NCBI GenBank assembly: GCA_963737445.1
Contig: CAVTSO010000009.1
Location: 186,001 to 250,000 of the forward strand
DNA length: 64,000 nucleotides
Direction of reading: 5' to 3'
Origin: JAICYJ01 sp963737445
GTDB taxonomy: Bacteria; Actinomycetota; Thermoleophilia; Gaiellales; JAICJC01
Every line of letters begins with the position of its first letter. The stretch's first letter is position 1. Below the pieces are notes generated by a model. That model did not search any database, had not been told where the DNA came from, and saw nothing but the letters and a program-made list of their open reading frames with translations. Of the stretch, positions 16,180 to 23,309 are shown one piece after another. The position numbers and the translations under genes are program-made.

Positions 16180-17058
16180 CTACCAGTCCGCCAGCGTGTT
16201 CTCCTCGATCGACCCGGCGTCGACCGCGTTCTGGAACGCTTCCAGCTCCTCGGGCGGGATCGTGTAGGTGTGCTCCTCGGCCGGGTACACGTGGTTTCGC
16301 ACCTCGGTGGCGTAGGCGTCGACGGCCGCTCCCATCAGCTCGCCGATCTCGGCATACCGCTTGACGAAGCGCGGCTCGCGTCCGTCGCCAGGGATGCCGA
16401 GCATGTCGTGCAGCACCAGCACCTGGCCGTCGGTGCCGGGGCCGGACCCGATGCCGATGGTGGGGATCGCCAGCCGCCGGCTGATGGTGGCCGCGACCGG
16501 CGCGGGCACCGCCTCCAGCACCAGCGCGAAGCAGCCCGCCCGTTCCAGCGAGATCGCGTCCAGAAACAGCCTGCGCGCGGCGTCGGCCTGCCGGCCCTGT
16601 GCCTTGTGACCGCCCAGCGCCGTCGCCGTCTGCGGCGTCAGGCCGATGTGGCCCATCACGCCGATGCCGGCCGAGACCAGCGCCCGCACGCGCTCCAGCG
16701 AGGGCCCGGCACCCTCGAGCTTGACCACGTCGGCGCCACCCTCCTTGATCAGCCGCCCGGCGTTGGCCACCGCCTCGGCGTCCGATACCTGGTAGCTCAT
16801 GAACGGCAGGTCGCCGATCACGAGCGCGTTCTCGACGCCGCGGTTGACGGCCGCGGTCAGCATCGTCATCTCGTCCATCGTGGCGGGCACCGTCGACTCG
16901 TGGCCGAGCACGACGTTGGCCGCCGAGTCGCCGACAAGCACCAGGTCGACCCCGGCGGCGTCGACGATGCGGCCGCTGGGGTGGTCGTAGGCCGTGATCA
17001 TCACGATCGGCCGGCCGTCGCGCTTCATCTCACGAAGCGCTGGGAGCGACAGTTTCAC
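16180..17058 (-). CDS. panB: 3-methyl-2-oxobutanoate hydroxymethyltransferase
   Basis: A 292-residue PanB, the first committed step of pantothenate synthesis: transfer of a hydroxymethyl group from methylenetetrahydrofolate to alpha-ketoisovalerate to give ketopantoate. Family blocks are MITAYDHPSGRIVDAAGVD, LVGDSAANVVLGHEST with a metal-binding Asp, VVKLEGAG, GHIGLTPQ, and IPTIGIGSGPGTDGQVLVLHDMLG. Length is normal. Its ATG overlaps the panC stop (ATGA), so it is the last gene of a DUF2520-panC-panB operon. Confidence 0.96.
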   Translation of the reverse strand: MKLSLPALREMKRDGRPIVMITAYDHPSGRIVDAAGVDLVLVGDSAANVVLGHESTVPATMDEMTMLTAAVNRGVENALVIGDLPFMSYQVSDAEAVANAGRLIKEGGADVVKLEGAGPSLERVRALVSAGIGVMGHIGLTPQTATALGGHKAQGRQADAARRLFLDAISLERAGCFALVLEAVPAPVAATISRRLAIPTIGIGSGPGTDGQVLVLHDMLGIPGDGREPRFVKRYAEIGELMGAAVDAYATEVRNHVYPAEEHTYTIPPEELEAFQNAVDAGSIEENTLADW

Positions 17059-17774
17059 GGAGCCTCCAGGAAGATGTTGTCGATCAGTCGGGTACCGCCG
17101 AAGCGCGCGGCGGCGACCAGCAGCGCGCCGGCGCGGGCCGCGCAGGGTTCGAACGTGTCCGGGTCGACCACCTCGAAGTAGTCGAGATCGCCCTCCACCA
17201 CCTGCGGGTCGCGCAGCTCCAGCGCTCGATACAGGCTGGCCGCCCGGCTCCGCTGCTCGGTATCGAGGTAGACGTTGCGGGAGGACAGGGCGAGGCCGTC
17301 CGGTTCGCGCTGGGTGGCGACGGCGCGCACGTCCACCGGAACGTCCAGGTCGCGCACCATGCGCCGGATCACCGCGAGCTGCTGAGCGTCCTTCTGCCCG
17401 AGGTAGACGTGGTCGGGCTCGACCCGCAGCAGCAGCTTCAGGACAACGGTCGCGACGCCCAGGAAGTGACCGGGGCGGTAGGCACCTTCGAACACGTCGG
17501 CCAGCTCGCCCACGCTGACGGACGTCGAGAAGCCGGGCGGGTACATCTCCTCCACCGCCGGCACGAACACCTCATCGACGCCCTCCTCTGCTGCGACGCG
17601 CCGGTCGCGCTGCTCGTCGCGCGGATAGCTGCGGTAGTCTTCGCCGGGGGCGAACTGCGTGGGATTTACGAACAGGCTCATCACCACGCGTCCGTTCTCG
17701 ACGCGGGCGGTGCGCAGCAGGGCGCGGTGGCCGTCGTGGAGCGCACCCATGGTGGGGACGAGGCCGGTGCTCAC
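17055..17774 (-). CDS. panC: Pantothenate synthetase (pantoate-beta-alanine ligase)
   Basis: A 239-residue PanC that joins pantoate and beta-alanine using ATP via pantoyl-adenylate. Signatures are GLVPTMGALHDGH at the N-terminus with the HIGH-like motif, FVNPTQFAPGEDYRSYPRD, MYPPGFST, ATVVLKLLLRVEPDHVYLGQKDAQQ, and DGLALSSRNVYL (the KMSKS-like region). The GTG at 17774 overlaps the upstream gene's TGA (GTGA). With this start the N-terminus is about 20 residues shorter than in E. coli PanC, but both nucleotide motifs are intact. The much longer open frame extending to 19706 is not coding upstream of this start. Confidence 0.95.
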   Translation of the reverse strand: MSTGLVPTMGALHDGHRALLRTARVENGRVVMSLFVNPTQFAPGEDYRSYPRDEQRDRRVAAEEGVDEVFVPAVEEMYPPGFSTSVSVGELADVFEGAYRPGHFLGVATVVLKLLLRVEPDHVYLGQKDAQQLAVIRRMVRDLDVPVDVRAVATQREPDGLALSSRNVYLDTEQRSRAASLYRALELRDPQVVEGDLDYFEVVDPDTFEPCAARAGALLVAAARFGGTRLIDNIFLEAP

Positions 17775-18496
17775 AGCAGCTCGCGAACGGCGTCGGCGGC
17801 CTCGGGGTCGACCAGCGGCAGCGTGGCCCTGCCGAGCGCGCGGTAGAGGGGCTGCAGCTCTGGGCCGATCGCCTCCAGGTGCGCGGCGACGGTGGCCGCG
17901 TCGCCTCGCGCGATCGGGCCGGTGGGGCGGCGGCCGGCCACGTCCAGCGTCCGGTCCTGCAGCGGGCGCAGGGCGCGCAGCGCCAGCTCGCGATCGAGGC
18001 CGGCCCGCTCCAGCAGGCCGACCGCGACCTGCGTGGTCGTGACCACGTAGTTGGAGGCGAAGGTCGAGGCCGCGTGATACAGCCCTTTTCGGTCGTCGGC
18101 CAGCGGGAACGGGATCATGCCCAGCTGCACGGCGAGCGCATCGCCGACGGCCGCGTCGCCGGTGACGGCGGCGTAGGCGCCTTCGAGCTGGTCGCGTCCC
18201 AGCTCGGGCCAGACGGTCTGCATGGGGTGGACGCAGGCGGTCGGCCCGGGGGCGGCGTCGAGCGCGTGCACCGAGGTGGCGCCGGAGAAGTGGATCACCG
18301 ACGCCTCGGCGCCGAGCCCGGGGGCCAGCGCATGGCAGACCCGCTCGATCTCGGCGTCGGCGGTCGCGATCAGCAGGCGCCGGCAGTCGTCCAGGTCGGG
18401 CTGCTGCCCGCGTCCGTAGAGCCGCGCGCCGCTGAGACGGGCTGCGACGGTGCGGCCCACCCTGCCGGCCCCGATGACAACGGTTGTTGTGTGCAT
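17771..18496 (-). CDS. Rossmann-like / DUF2520 protein, first gene of the pantothenate operon
   Basis: A 241-residue protein starting MHTTTVVIGAGRVGRTVAARL, an NAD(P)-binding GxGxxG Rossmann motif. FSGATSVHALDAAPGPTACVHPMQTVWPE, followed by helical DUF2520 features (KGLYHAASTFASNYVVTTTQVA), completes the fold, which resembles ketopantoate reductase and pyrroline-5-carboxylate reductase. The ATG at 18496 is preferred over the longer frame because it begins exactly at the first beta strand. It overlaps panC by four bases. DUF2520 genes often sit beside panC. No panE is visible in the window, so this protein may be the NAD(P)H-dependent reductase between PanB and PanC. That role is inference. 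Confidence 0.88.
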   Translation of the reverse strand: MHTTTVVIGAGRVGRTVAARLSGARLYGRGQQPDLDDCRRLLIATADAEIERVCHALAPGLGAEASVIHFSGATSVHALDAAPGPTACVHPMQTVWPELGRDQLEGAYAAVTGDAAVGDALAVQLGMIPFPLADDRKGLYHAASTFASNYVVTTTQVAVGLLERAGLDRELALRALRPLQDRTLDVAGRRPTGPIARGDAATVAAHLEAIGPELQPLYRALGRATLPLVDPEAADAVRELL

Positions 18497-18602
18497 GGTC
18501 GCAAGCTCCCGGGGCTGGCACTCTAGCCAGCGGCGGCCCACGGCGGCTCGGTACCCCGGCGGCGGACGTCGTGCGTCCGACCCGCCTGCCAGAATCGGGG
18601 CC

Positions 18603-19289
18603 GTGGTCGATGCGGACACGCGACGTCAGGAGCTGGAGCGGCGGGGGGCGGAATGGGCGAGCTGTGAGCGATGCGCCCTGGCCGGCAGCCGCACTCAGGT
18701 GGTGGTCGGCAGTGGAGAGCCCGACGCCGACTTGATGTTCGTAGGTGAGGCTCCCGGCTTCCACGAGGACAAGCAGGGGATCCCGTTCGTCGGCCAGGCC
18801 GGCCGGCTGCTGGAGACGCTGCTTGAGGAGATCGGGCTGTCGCGAGAGCAGGTGTACATCGCCAACGTGCTGAAGTGCCGGCCACCGGGGAACCGTGACC
18901 CGCTCCCGGCCGAGATCGAGTCGTGCCAGGGCTACCTGTACGACCAGATCCAGCTGATCCGGCCCCGGGTGATCTGCACGTTGGGGAACTTCGCCACGAA
19001 GCTGCTCTCCGGCAGCCCGCTCGGCATCACGCGGGTGCGCGGCCGCGCCCAGGAGCACACGTTTGGCGCCGTCACGGTGCAGCTGTTTCCGATCTACCAC
19101 CCGGCGGCGGCGCTCTACACACCGGCGATGCTGGACATGCTGCGAAGCGACTTCGCCGCGTTGCCGGCGCTGCTGGCGGGCGGCGGCACCGCGGCCGAAG
19201 CGGCGCCCCAGCCGGCGCCGATGTCGGCGGCCGCCGCCCCGGCGTCCGAGCCCGAGCTCGACGACGCTCAGCTGACCTTCCAGTTCTAG
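18603..19289 (+). CDS. Family 4 uracil-DNA glycosylase (iron-sulfur type)
   Basis: A 228-residue UDG that removes uracil from DNA in base-excision repair. Motif 1 is GEAPGFHEDKQGIPFVGQAG. The [4Fe-4S] ligands are the CERC pair near residue 20 and the pair KCRPPGNRDP...ESC spaced by 15 residues. IYHPAA near residue 165 is the catalytic or leucine-loop motif. The last 50 residues are an alanine/proline-rich tail. The start is a GTG at 18603; a possible -10 element (CAGAAT, 18590-18595) lies 7 bases before it, compatible with a leaderless message. Divergent from the DUF2520-pan operon. Confidence 0.93.
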   Translation: MVDADTRRQELERRGAEWASCERCALAGSRTQVVVGSGEPDADLMFVGEAPGFHEDKQGIPFVGQAGRLLETLLEEIGLSREQVYIANVLKCRPPGNRDPLPAEIESCQGYLYDQIQLIRPRVICTLGNFATKLLSGSPLGITRVRGRAQEHTFGAVTVQLFPIYHPAAALYTPAMLDMLRSDFAALPALLAGGGTAAEAAPQPAPMSAAAAPASEPELDDAQLTFQF

Positions 19290-19521
19290 TCGGGGCCGCG
19301 GGACGGCGTCACGGCTCGGTCGCGAGGGATCACGGTTGCGTGCCGAGATGCCGGCACCACGCGGTCGGTGTTTGACTCCAATAATTGGGCGAAGTGCCTG
19401 TTCTCCATGAACCGCTGTCACGACGCGGTCCCGCATCTGCGCCAGATCGGTGCCGAATTGCCACGGTGGCCGAGGCGGTGTTTGACACCTCGTCCCCGGC
19501 CGGTGGCTAAGGTCGGTGGCC
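19290..19521. promoter_or_regulatory. Intergenic region upstream of the tsaE operon with a candidate -10 element
   Basis: TAAGGT at 19508-19513 lies 8 bases before the GTG at 19522 and matches the actinobacterial TANNNT -10 pattern for a leaderless transcript. A TTGACA at 19482-19487 is 20 bases upstream of it, longer than the usual spacing, so the -35 is uncertain. The 20-mer ttgacacctcgtccccggcc here (19482-19501) is repeated exactly at 38706-38725. Confidence 0.35.
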
Positions 19522-19995
19522 GTGGCTGACCGTCCCCTGACATCCCTGTCGCCGGCCGATACCGAGGCGATCGCGGCCGAGGTCGCCTCGCGGCTCGAGC
19601 CGGGAGATTCGGTCTGGCTGCGCGGCGAGCTGGGGGTGGGGAAGACCGCCTTCGTGCGTGGCGCCGCACTTGCGCTCGGGGTGGCGCAGCCGGTCACCAG
19701 CCCCACCTACACGGTGGGCAACCGGTACGCGGCGAACGGCGTCACCGTCGCGCACCTCGACCTCTACCGCTCGAGCCGCCTCACCATCGAGGAATGGGCC
19801 GACCTCGAGCCCTACTTCGACGATGCGATCGCGTTCGTCGAGTGGCCCGACGCCGGGGCCGGGCTGCTCCCCGATCCGCGTGTCACGGTGGACATCGACG
19901 ACCTGCAGGGCGATGCTAGGCTGATCACGCTTTCCTGCGACGATTCGGTTCTGTCGAACGCCCTTGCTGCTGCTTTCGCTCGATACCGCGACTGA
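19522..19995 (+). CDS. tsaE: tRNA threonylcarbamoyladenosine biosynthesis ATPase TsaE
   Basis: A 157-residue P-loop protein of the t6A machinery, working with TsaB and TsaD. The Walker A is GELGVGKT at about residues 36-43, followed by SPTYT, AHLDLYR (Walker B-like) and IAFVEWPD, all hallmarks of TsaE. I chose the GTG at 19522, 8 bases after a TAAGGT hexamer; a GTG at 19516 in the same frame is the alternative and gives two more residues. It overlaps tsaB by 32 bases, so the genes form one operon. Confidence 0.95.
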   Translation: MADRPLTSLSPADTEAIAAEVASRLEPGDSVWLRGELGVGKTAFVRGAALALGVAQPVTSPTYTVGNRYAANGVTVAHLDLYRSSRLTIEEWADLEPYFDDAIAFVEWPDAGAGLLPDPRVTVDIDDLQGDARLITLSCDDSVLSNALAAAFARYRD

Positions 19996-20587
19996 CACCG
20001 CAACCGCCTGCCTGTGGCAGGACGGCGAGGTGCTGGCCGAGTCGGCCACGGCCGGCCGCTCCACCGCCGCCCAGCACCTGCTCGACGACGTCGACCACCT
20101 GATGCGCGCGGCCGCCGTCGAGCCGTCGCAGCTGGACGCGATCGTGGTCGGCACCGGCCCCGGCACCTTCACCGGCCTGCGGATCGGGCTGGCGTCGGCC
20201 CGCGCGCTTGGCTTCGCCCTGTCCGTGCCGGTGCACGGCGTCTGTACGCTGGACGCCCTGCTCTGCGGCGACGGCGTGCACGTGGCCTGCATCGACGCCC
20301 GCCGCGGTGAGGTGTTCTGCAAGGGGGTGGGCATCGACCTGTGCGCGATCGCGCCCGCGCACCTGGCCGGGCTGATCGCGCCCGGCACGTCGCTGGCCGG
20401 CGACGGCGCCGTCCGCTACCGCGAGGTGCTGGAGCCGGCCGCCGTGATCGCGCCCGGCGCATCGCCGCTGCATACGCCGTGGGCCCGCCACCACGCGTCG
20501 CTGTCGTCCCTCTGGGCCGCGCCCGAGCCGCTCTACGTGCGCGCGCCGGATGCTGACAGATCGCTCCCCGCGAGGGCCGCATCATGA
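19964..20587 (+). CDS. tsaB: tRNA threonylcarbamoyladenosine biosynthesis protein TsaB
   Basis: A 207-residue ASKHA-fold protein, the scaffold partner of TsaD. It begins LLLSLDTATDTATACLW and contains QHLLDDVDHLMRAA and the family signature VVGTGPGTFTGLRIGLASARALGF. The start appears to be a TTG at 19964 inside tsaE, because the fold begins immediately there. The stop overlaps the rimI start (ATGATG). The C-terminal 70 residues are weakly conserved, as is usual for TsaB. Confidence 0.94.
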   Translation: MLLLSLDTATDTATACLWQDGEVLAESATAGRSTAAQHLLDDVDHLMRAAAVEPSQLDAIVVGTGPGTFTGLRIGLASARALGFALSVPVHGVCTLDALLCGDGVHVACIDARRGEVFCKGVGIDLCAIAPAHLAGLIAPGTSLAGDGAVRYREVLEPAAVIAPGASPLHTPWARHHASLSSLWAAPEPLYVRAPDADRSLPARAAS

Positions 20588-21042
20588 TGACCGCCGTCGA
20601 CGTGCGGCCGCTGCGCCCGGTCGACCTCGATGCCATCGAGCGGATCGAGCGCCGTGCCTACCCGACCCCCTGGTCGCGGTCGATGTTCGCCGGCGAGCTG
20701 TCCAAGCCCAGCGGCATCTGCCTGGGCGCCTTCCAGGGCGAGGACATGCTCGGCTACCTGATCGTCGCCCGCTACGTCGACGCCTGGCACGTCATGAACG
20801 TCGCCGTCGACGCGCCCTGGCGCGGCCGCGGCGTCGCCCGGCAGATGCTGGAGCGGCTGTTCGAGCTGACCGGCGAGGACATCGACCGCGGCTACACGCT
20901 CGAGGTGCGCGTCTCCAACGACAGCGCCATCGGCCTCTACCGCGACCTCGGCTTCGTCGAGACCGGCGTCCGCCGCGGCTACTACACCGACAACCGGGAG
21001 GACGCCCTGATCATGTGGCGCGACCCGGAGCCGGTGGCGTGA
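20584..21042 (+). CDS. rimI: Ribosomal protein S18 alanine N-acetyltransferase
   Basis: A 152-residue GNAT protein: IERRAYPTPWSRSMF is the RimI-specific N-terminal motif, and MNVAVDAPWRGRGVARQML is the acetyl-CoA loop, followed by LEVRVSNDSAIGLYRDLGFVETGVRRGYY. It lies between tsaB and tsaD as in many bacteria. It acetylates the N-terminal alanine of S18 in E. coli; relatives in actinobacteria may act on other N-termini. Its stop overlaps the tsaD GTG by four bases. Confidence 0.93.
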   Translation: MMTAVDVRPLRPVDLDAIERIERRAYPTPWSRSMFAGELSKPSGICLGAFQGEDMLGYLIVARYVDAWHVMNVAVDAPWRGRGVARQMLERLFELTGEDIDRGYTLEVRVSNDSAIGLYRDLGFVETGVRRGYYTDNREDALIMWRDPEPVA

Positions 21043-22028
21043 TCCTCGCGATCGAGAGCTCCTGCGACGAGACCGCCGCCGCGCTGGTCGACGACGGCGG
21101 TCGGCTGCTGTCGAGCGTGGTCGCCTCCCAGGCCGAGCTGCATGCACGCTACGGTGGGGTCGTCCCCGAGGTGGCCTCGCGCCGCCACCTGGAGCTGTGC
21201 GTGCCCGTCGTCGAACGGGCGCTGGACGACGCCGGCGTTGGGTTCGACCGGGTCGACGCCGTCGCCGTCACCGACGGCCCGGGCCTGATCGGCGCGCTGC
21301 TGGTCGGCCTGGCAACCGCCAAGGCCCTGGCCTTCGCGCGTCGGCTGCCGCTGATCCCCGTCGGCCACCTGCACGGCCACGTCGCGTCGCTGTACCTGGA
21401 GCCGGAGCCGGTGGCGCCACCGTTCCTGGTGCTGCTGGCGTCCGGTGGCCACACCCTGCTGGCCGAGGTGGACGACCATGGTCCCGGCATGCGCATCGTC
21501 GGGCAGACGCTCGACGACGCCTCCGGGGAGGCGTTCGACAAGGGCGCGCGCCTGCTCGGACTCGGCTATCCCGGCGGCGCCGCGCTCGAGCGGCTGGCCC
21601 GCGACGGCGACGACCACGCCTACGAGTTCGCCGTGGCCATGGCCGGCCGCGAGGGCCTCGACCTCTCCTTCAGCGGGCTCAAGACCGCCCTGCGCACCGC
21701 CGTCCTGGCCGCCGGCGCCGACGACGCCGGGCGCGCCGACCTGGCCGCGTCCTACCAGCGCGCGCTGGTGCGATCGCTGGTGTCGCGCACGATGCGGGCG
21801 CTGGAGGTGACCGGCCGCGACACGCTGGCCGTGGTGGGCGGCGTCGCGGCCAACGGCGTGCTGCGTGCCGCGCTGGAGCAGGAGTGCGCGCGCGCCGGCG
21901 TGCGGCTGGCGCTGGCCCCGCTCGTGCTCTGCTCCGACAACGCCGCCATGATCGCGTCGGCCGCCCGCTTCTGCCCGAGGTTGCCCTATCCCGAGTACCT
22001 GACCCGCGACGCCTACGCCACCGCGTGA
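21039..22028 (+). CDS. tsaD: tRNA N6-threonylcarbamoyladenosine transferase TsaD
   Basis: A 329-residue catalytic subunit that transfers threonylcarbamoyl to A37 of ANN-decoding tRNAs. It starts with GTG (ILAIESSCDETAAALV). The iron-binding HLHGH motif is at about residues 110-114, then LLASGGHT, DASGEAFDKGARLLGLGYPGG, LDLSFSGLKTA, VVGGVAANGVLR and CSDNAAMIA. All expected Kae1/Qri7/YgjD blocks are intact. It overlaps rimI (GTGA) and the downstream glutaredoxin-like gene (GTGA), giving a tightly coupled five-gene operon. Confidence 0.96.
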   Translation: MILAIESSCDETAAALVDDGGRLLSSVVASQAELHARYGGVVPEVASRRHLELCVPVVERALDDAGVGFDRVDAVAVTDGPGLIGALLVGLATAKALAFARRLPLIPVGHLHGHVASLYLEPEPVAPPFLVLLASGGHTLLAEVDDHGPGMRIVGQTLDDASGEAFDKGARLLGLGYPGGAALERLARDGDDHAYEFAVAMAGREGLDLSFSGLKTALRTAVLAAGADDAGRADLAASYQRALVRSLVSRTMRALEVTGRDTLAVVGGVAANGVLRAALEQECARAGVRLALAPLVLCSDNAAMIASAARFCPRLPYPEYLTRDAYATA

Positions 22029-22285
22029 GCGTCCCGGTGGTGCTCTACGGCGCGCCCGGCTGCCACCTCTGCGACGTCGCCAAGGACGTGCTCGAACGCC
22101 AGCAGCAGCTGCTCGGCTTCGACCTGCAGCTGGTGGACATCACCGGCGATGCCGAGCTGGAGGCGCGCCACCGCGAGCAGATCCCGGTCGTGTATGTGGC
22201 CGGCCGCAAGGCGTTCAAGTACCGCGTGGAGCCGGTGGAGCTGGCGCGGCGGGTGACCGCGGCGTCACAAGCGTCCGCTTCCTGA
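22025..22285 (+). CDS. Glutaredoxin-like thioredoxin-fold protein
   Basis: An 86-residue protein starting at a GTG that overlaps the tsaD stop (GTGA). It reads VPVVLYGAPGCHLCDVAKD, with the redox CHLC motif at residues 13-16 and the cis-proline in EQIPVVYVAGRKAF. It belongs to the DUF836/glutaredoxin-like group that often precedes rex in actinobacteria. A role in thiol redox homeostasis is likely but the partner is unknown. A hairpin-forming region starts inside its last codons. Confidence 0.85.
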   Translation: MSVPVVLYGAPGCHLCDVAKDVLERQQQLLGFDLQLVDITGDAELEARHREQIPVVYVAGRKAFKYRVEPVELARRVTAASQASAS

Positions 22286-22309
22286 CGACCCCTTGTGACA
22301 AGCGGACGC
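22262..22309. repeat. Paired inverted repeats at the glutaredoxin-rex junction
   Basis: gcgtccgctt (about 22268-22277) is complementary to aagcggacgc (about 22299-22308), and gtcacaag (about 22263) is complementary to cttgtgac (about 22292). The two pairs compete for partly overlapping bases. The TTGTGAC/GTCACAA words are Rex-operator half-sites, so the region could be an attenuator, a terminator or a second Rex-binding site. Confidence 0.45.
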
Positions 22310-22328
22310 GCATAGGGAAGCCGCTCGC

Positions 22329-22352
22329 TACACTGCTCGTGCAATGTCACAA
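22329..22352 (+). promoter_or_regulatory. Candidate rex promoter -10 and Rex operator
   Basis: TACACT (22329-22334) lies 9 bases before the ATG at 22344, matching the leaderless -10 pattern. TCGTGCAATGTCACAA (22337-22352) is an imperfect version of the Rex operator (TTGTGA-N-TCACAA type) and would cover the transcription start, which suggests autorepression that is relieved at high NADH/NAD+. Confidence 0.45.
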
Positions 22353-23000
22353 GGAACCATGGCCAGGGAGGAATCGTTGTCGCAGGAACGACTCACGGTG
22401 GGGGTCGCCGCGCGGCTGTCCCGGTATCTGCAGGTGCTCACGCAGGCCAAGAAGATGGGACGCGATTCGATCTCGTCACAGGAGATCGGCGAGTACACCA
22501 ACGTCAACGCCACCCAGATCCGCCGCGACCTGTCCGGCTTCGGCAAGTTCGGCAAGCGTGGGGTCGGCTACAACATCGACTCCCTGATCGGGGAGATCCG
22601 CGGCATCCTGCGCACGTCCGGCCAGCACAACATCGCGCTGATCGGCGCCGGCGACCTGGGCCGTGCGATCGCCTCGTCGACCGTCTTCGCCGACCACGGC
22701 TTCCACATCGCGGGCGTGTTCGACAGCGACCCGCGCAAGGTCGGCACCCAGATCTCCTCGCTGTCGGTGCAGAACCCGGCCACGCTGGCTGAGACGGTGC
22801 GCGAGAAGAACATCATCGTGGGCGTGCTGGCGGTGCCGCCGGCCGCTGCGCAGCCGGCTGCGGACGCGCTGGTCGAGGCCGGCGTGAAGATCATCTTCAG
22901 CTACTCGGACGCGCTGATCGACACCCCGCCCGACGTCACCGTGCACCGCTCCAGCCCGGCCGCCGCGCTGCTCTACGCGCTCTACTTCCACCTGACCTAG
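22344..23000 (+). CDS. rex: Redox-sensing transcriptional repressor Rex
   Basis: A 218-residue Rex. The winged-helix N-terminus has RLSRYLQVLTQ and the DNA-recognition segment NVNATQIRRDLSGFGKFGKRGVGYN. The NAD(H)-binding Rossmann domain begins NIALIGAGDLGRAIA, and the C-terminal helix AALLYALYFHLT is swapped between subunits in the dimer. Rex senses NADH/NAD+ and represses respiratory and fermentative genes. Two starts are possible: ATG at 22344 (leaderless; better promoter fit) or ATG at 22359, which has AAGGA three bases upstream. The difference is only five residues. Confidence 0.96.
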   Translation: MSQGTMAREESLSQERLTVGVAARLSRYLQVLTQAKKMGRDSISSQEIGEYTNVNATQIRRDLSGFGKFGKRGVGYNIDSLIGEIRGILRTSGQHNIALIGAGDLGRAIASSTVFADHGFHIAGVFDSDPRKVGTQISSLSVQNPATLAETVREKNIIVGVLAVPPAAAQPAADALVEAGVKIIFSYSDALIDTPPDVTVHRSSPAAALLYALYFHLT

Positions 23001-23151
23001 CTGAGAGGGTTGACCGGTATCTCTCGCGAGCCTGGTCGCTACCAGAGGTCAATAGTAGGACGTGGCGGGGGGTGGCTACGTCTGCGAACTGTCGTCTCAC
23101 GGCGTCCTCGGTCGCGCCAATATTCCCGATATTGACGCTCCCTCGATCCTT

Positions 23152-23230
23152 GCGAGACTCGGTTCTCGCCCGGTCGTGATCTGCGTGATCGCAGATCACT
23201 CCCGACCGGCGCAAGGCGATGCCTTGCGCC
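23152..23230. repeat. Three consecutive hairpins downstream of rex
   Basis: Three perfect inverted repeats follow each other: gcgaga/tctcgc (23152-23157 and 23164-23169); gtgatctgc/gcagatcac (23176-23184 and 23191-23199), extended by cggtc/gaccg outside; and ggcgcaaggc/gccttgcgcc (23208-23217 and 23221-23230) with a 3-base loop. They lie in the 300-base gap before the glycosyltransferase gene, which contains no other feature. They could terminate rex transcription or form a structured leader. Confidence 0.6.
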
Positions 23231-23309
23231 TTGGACATCACGAAGATACCGATCAACCATCTCGTGCTTCAATAGGGCGCGTGTCCCCCCGCGAGCCCGC
23301 CGGAGCGTC

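Noticed and set aside
17055..19706. An 883-codon open frame on the minus strand
   Set aside because: Only its last third is PanC (start at 17774); the rest is arginine/proline-rich antisense to the UDG and DUF2520 genes.
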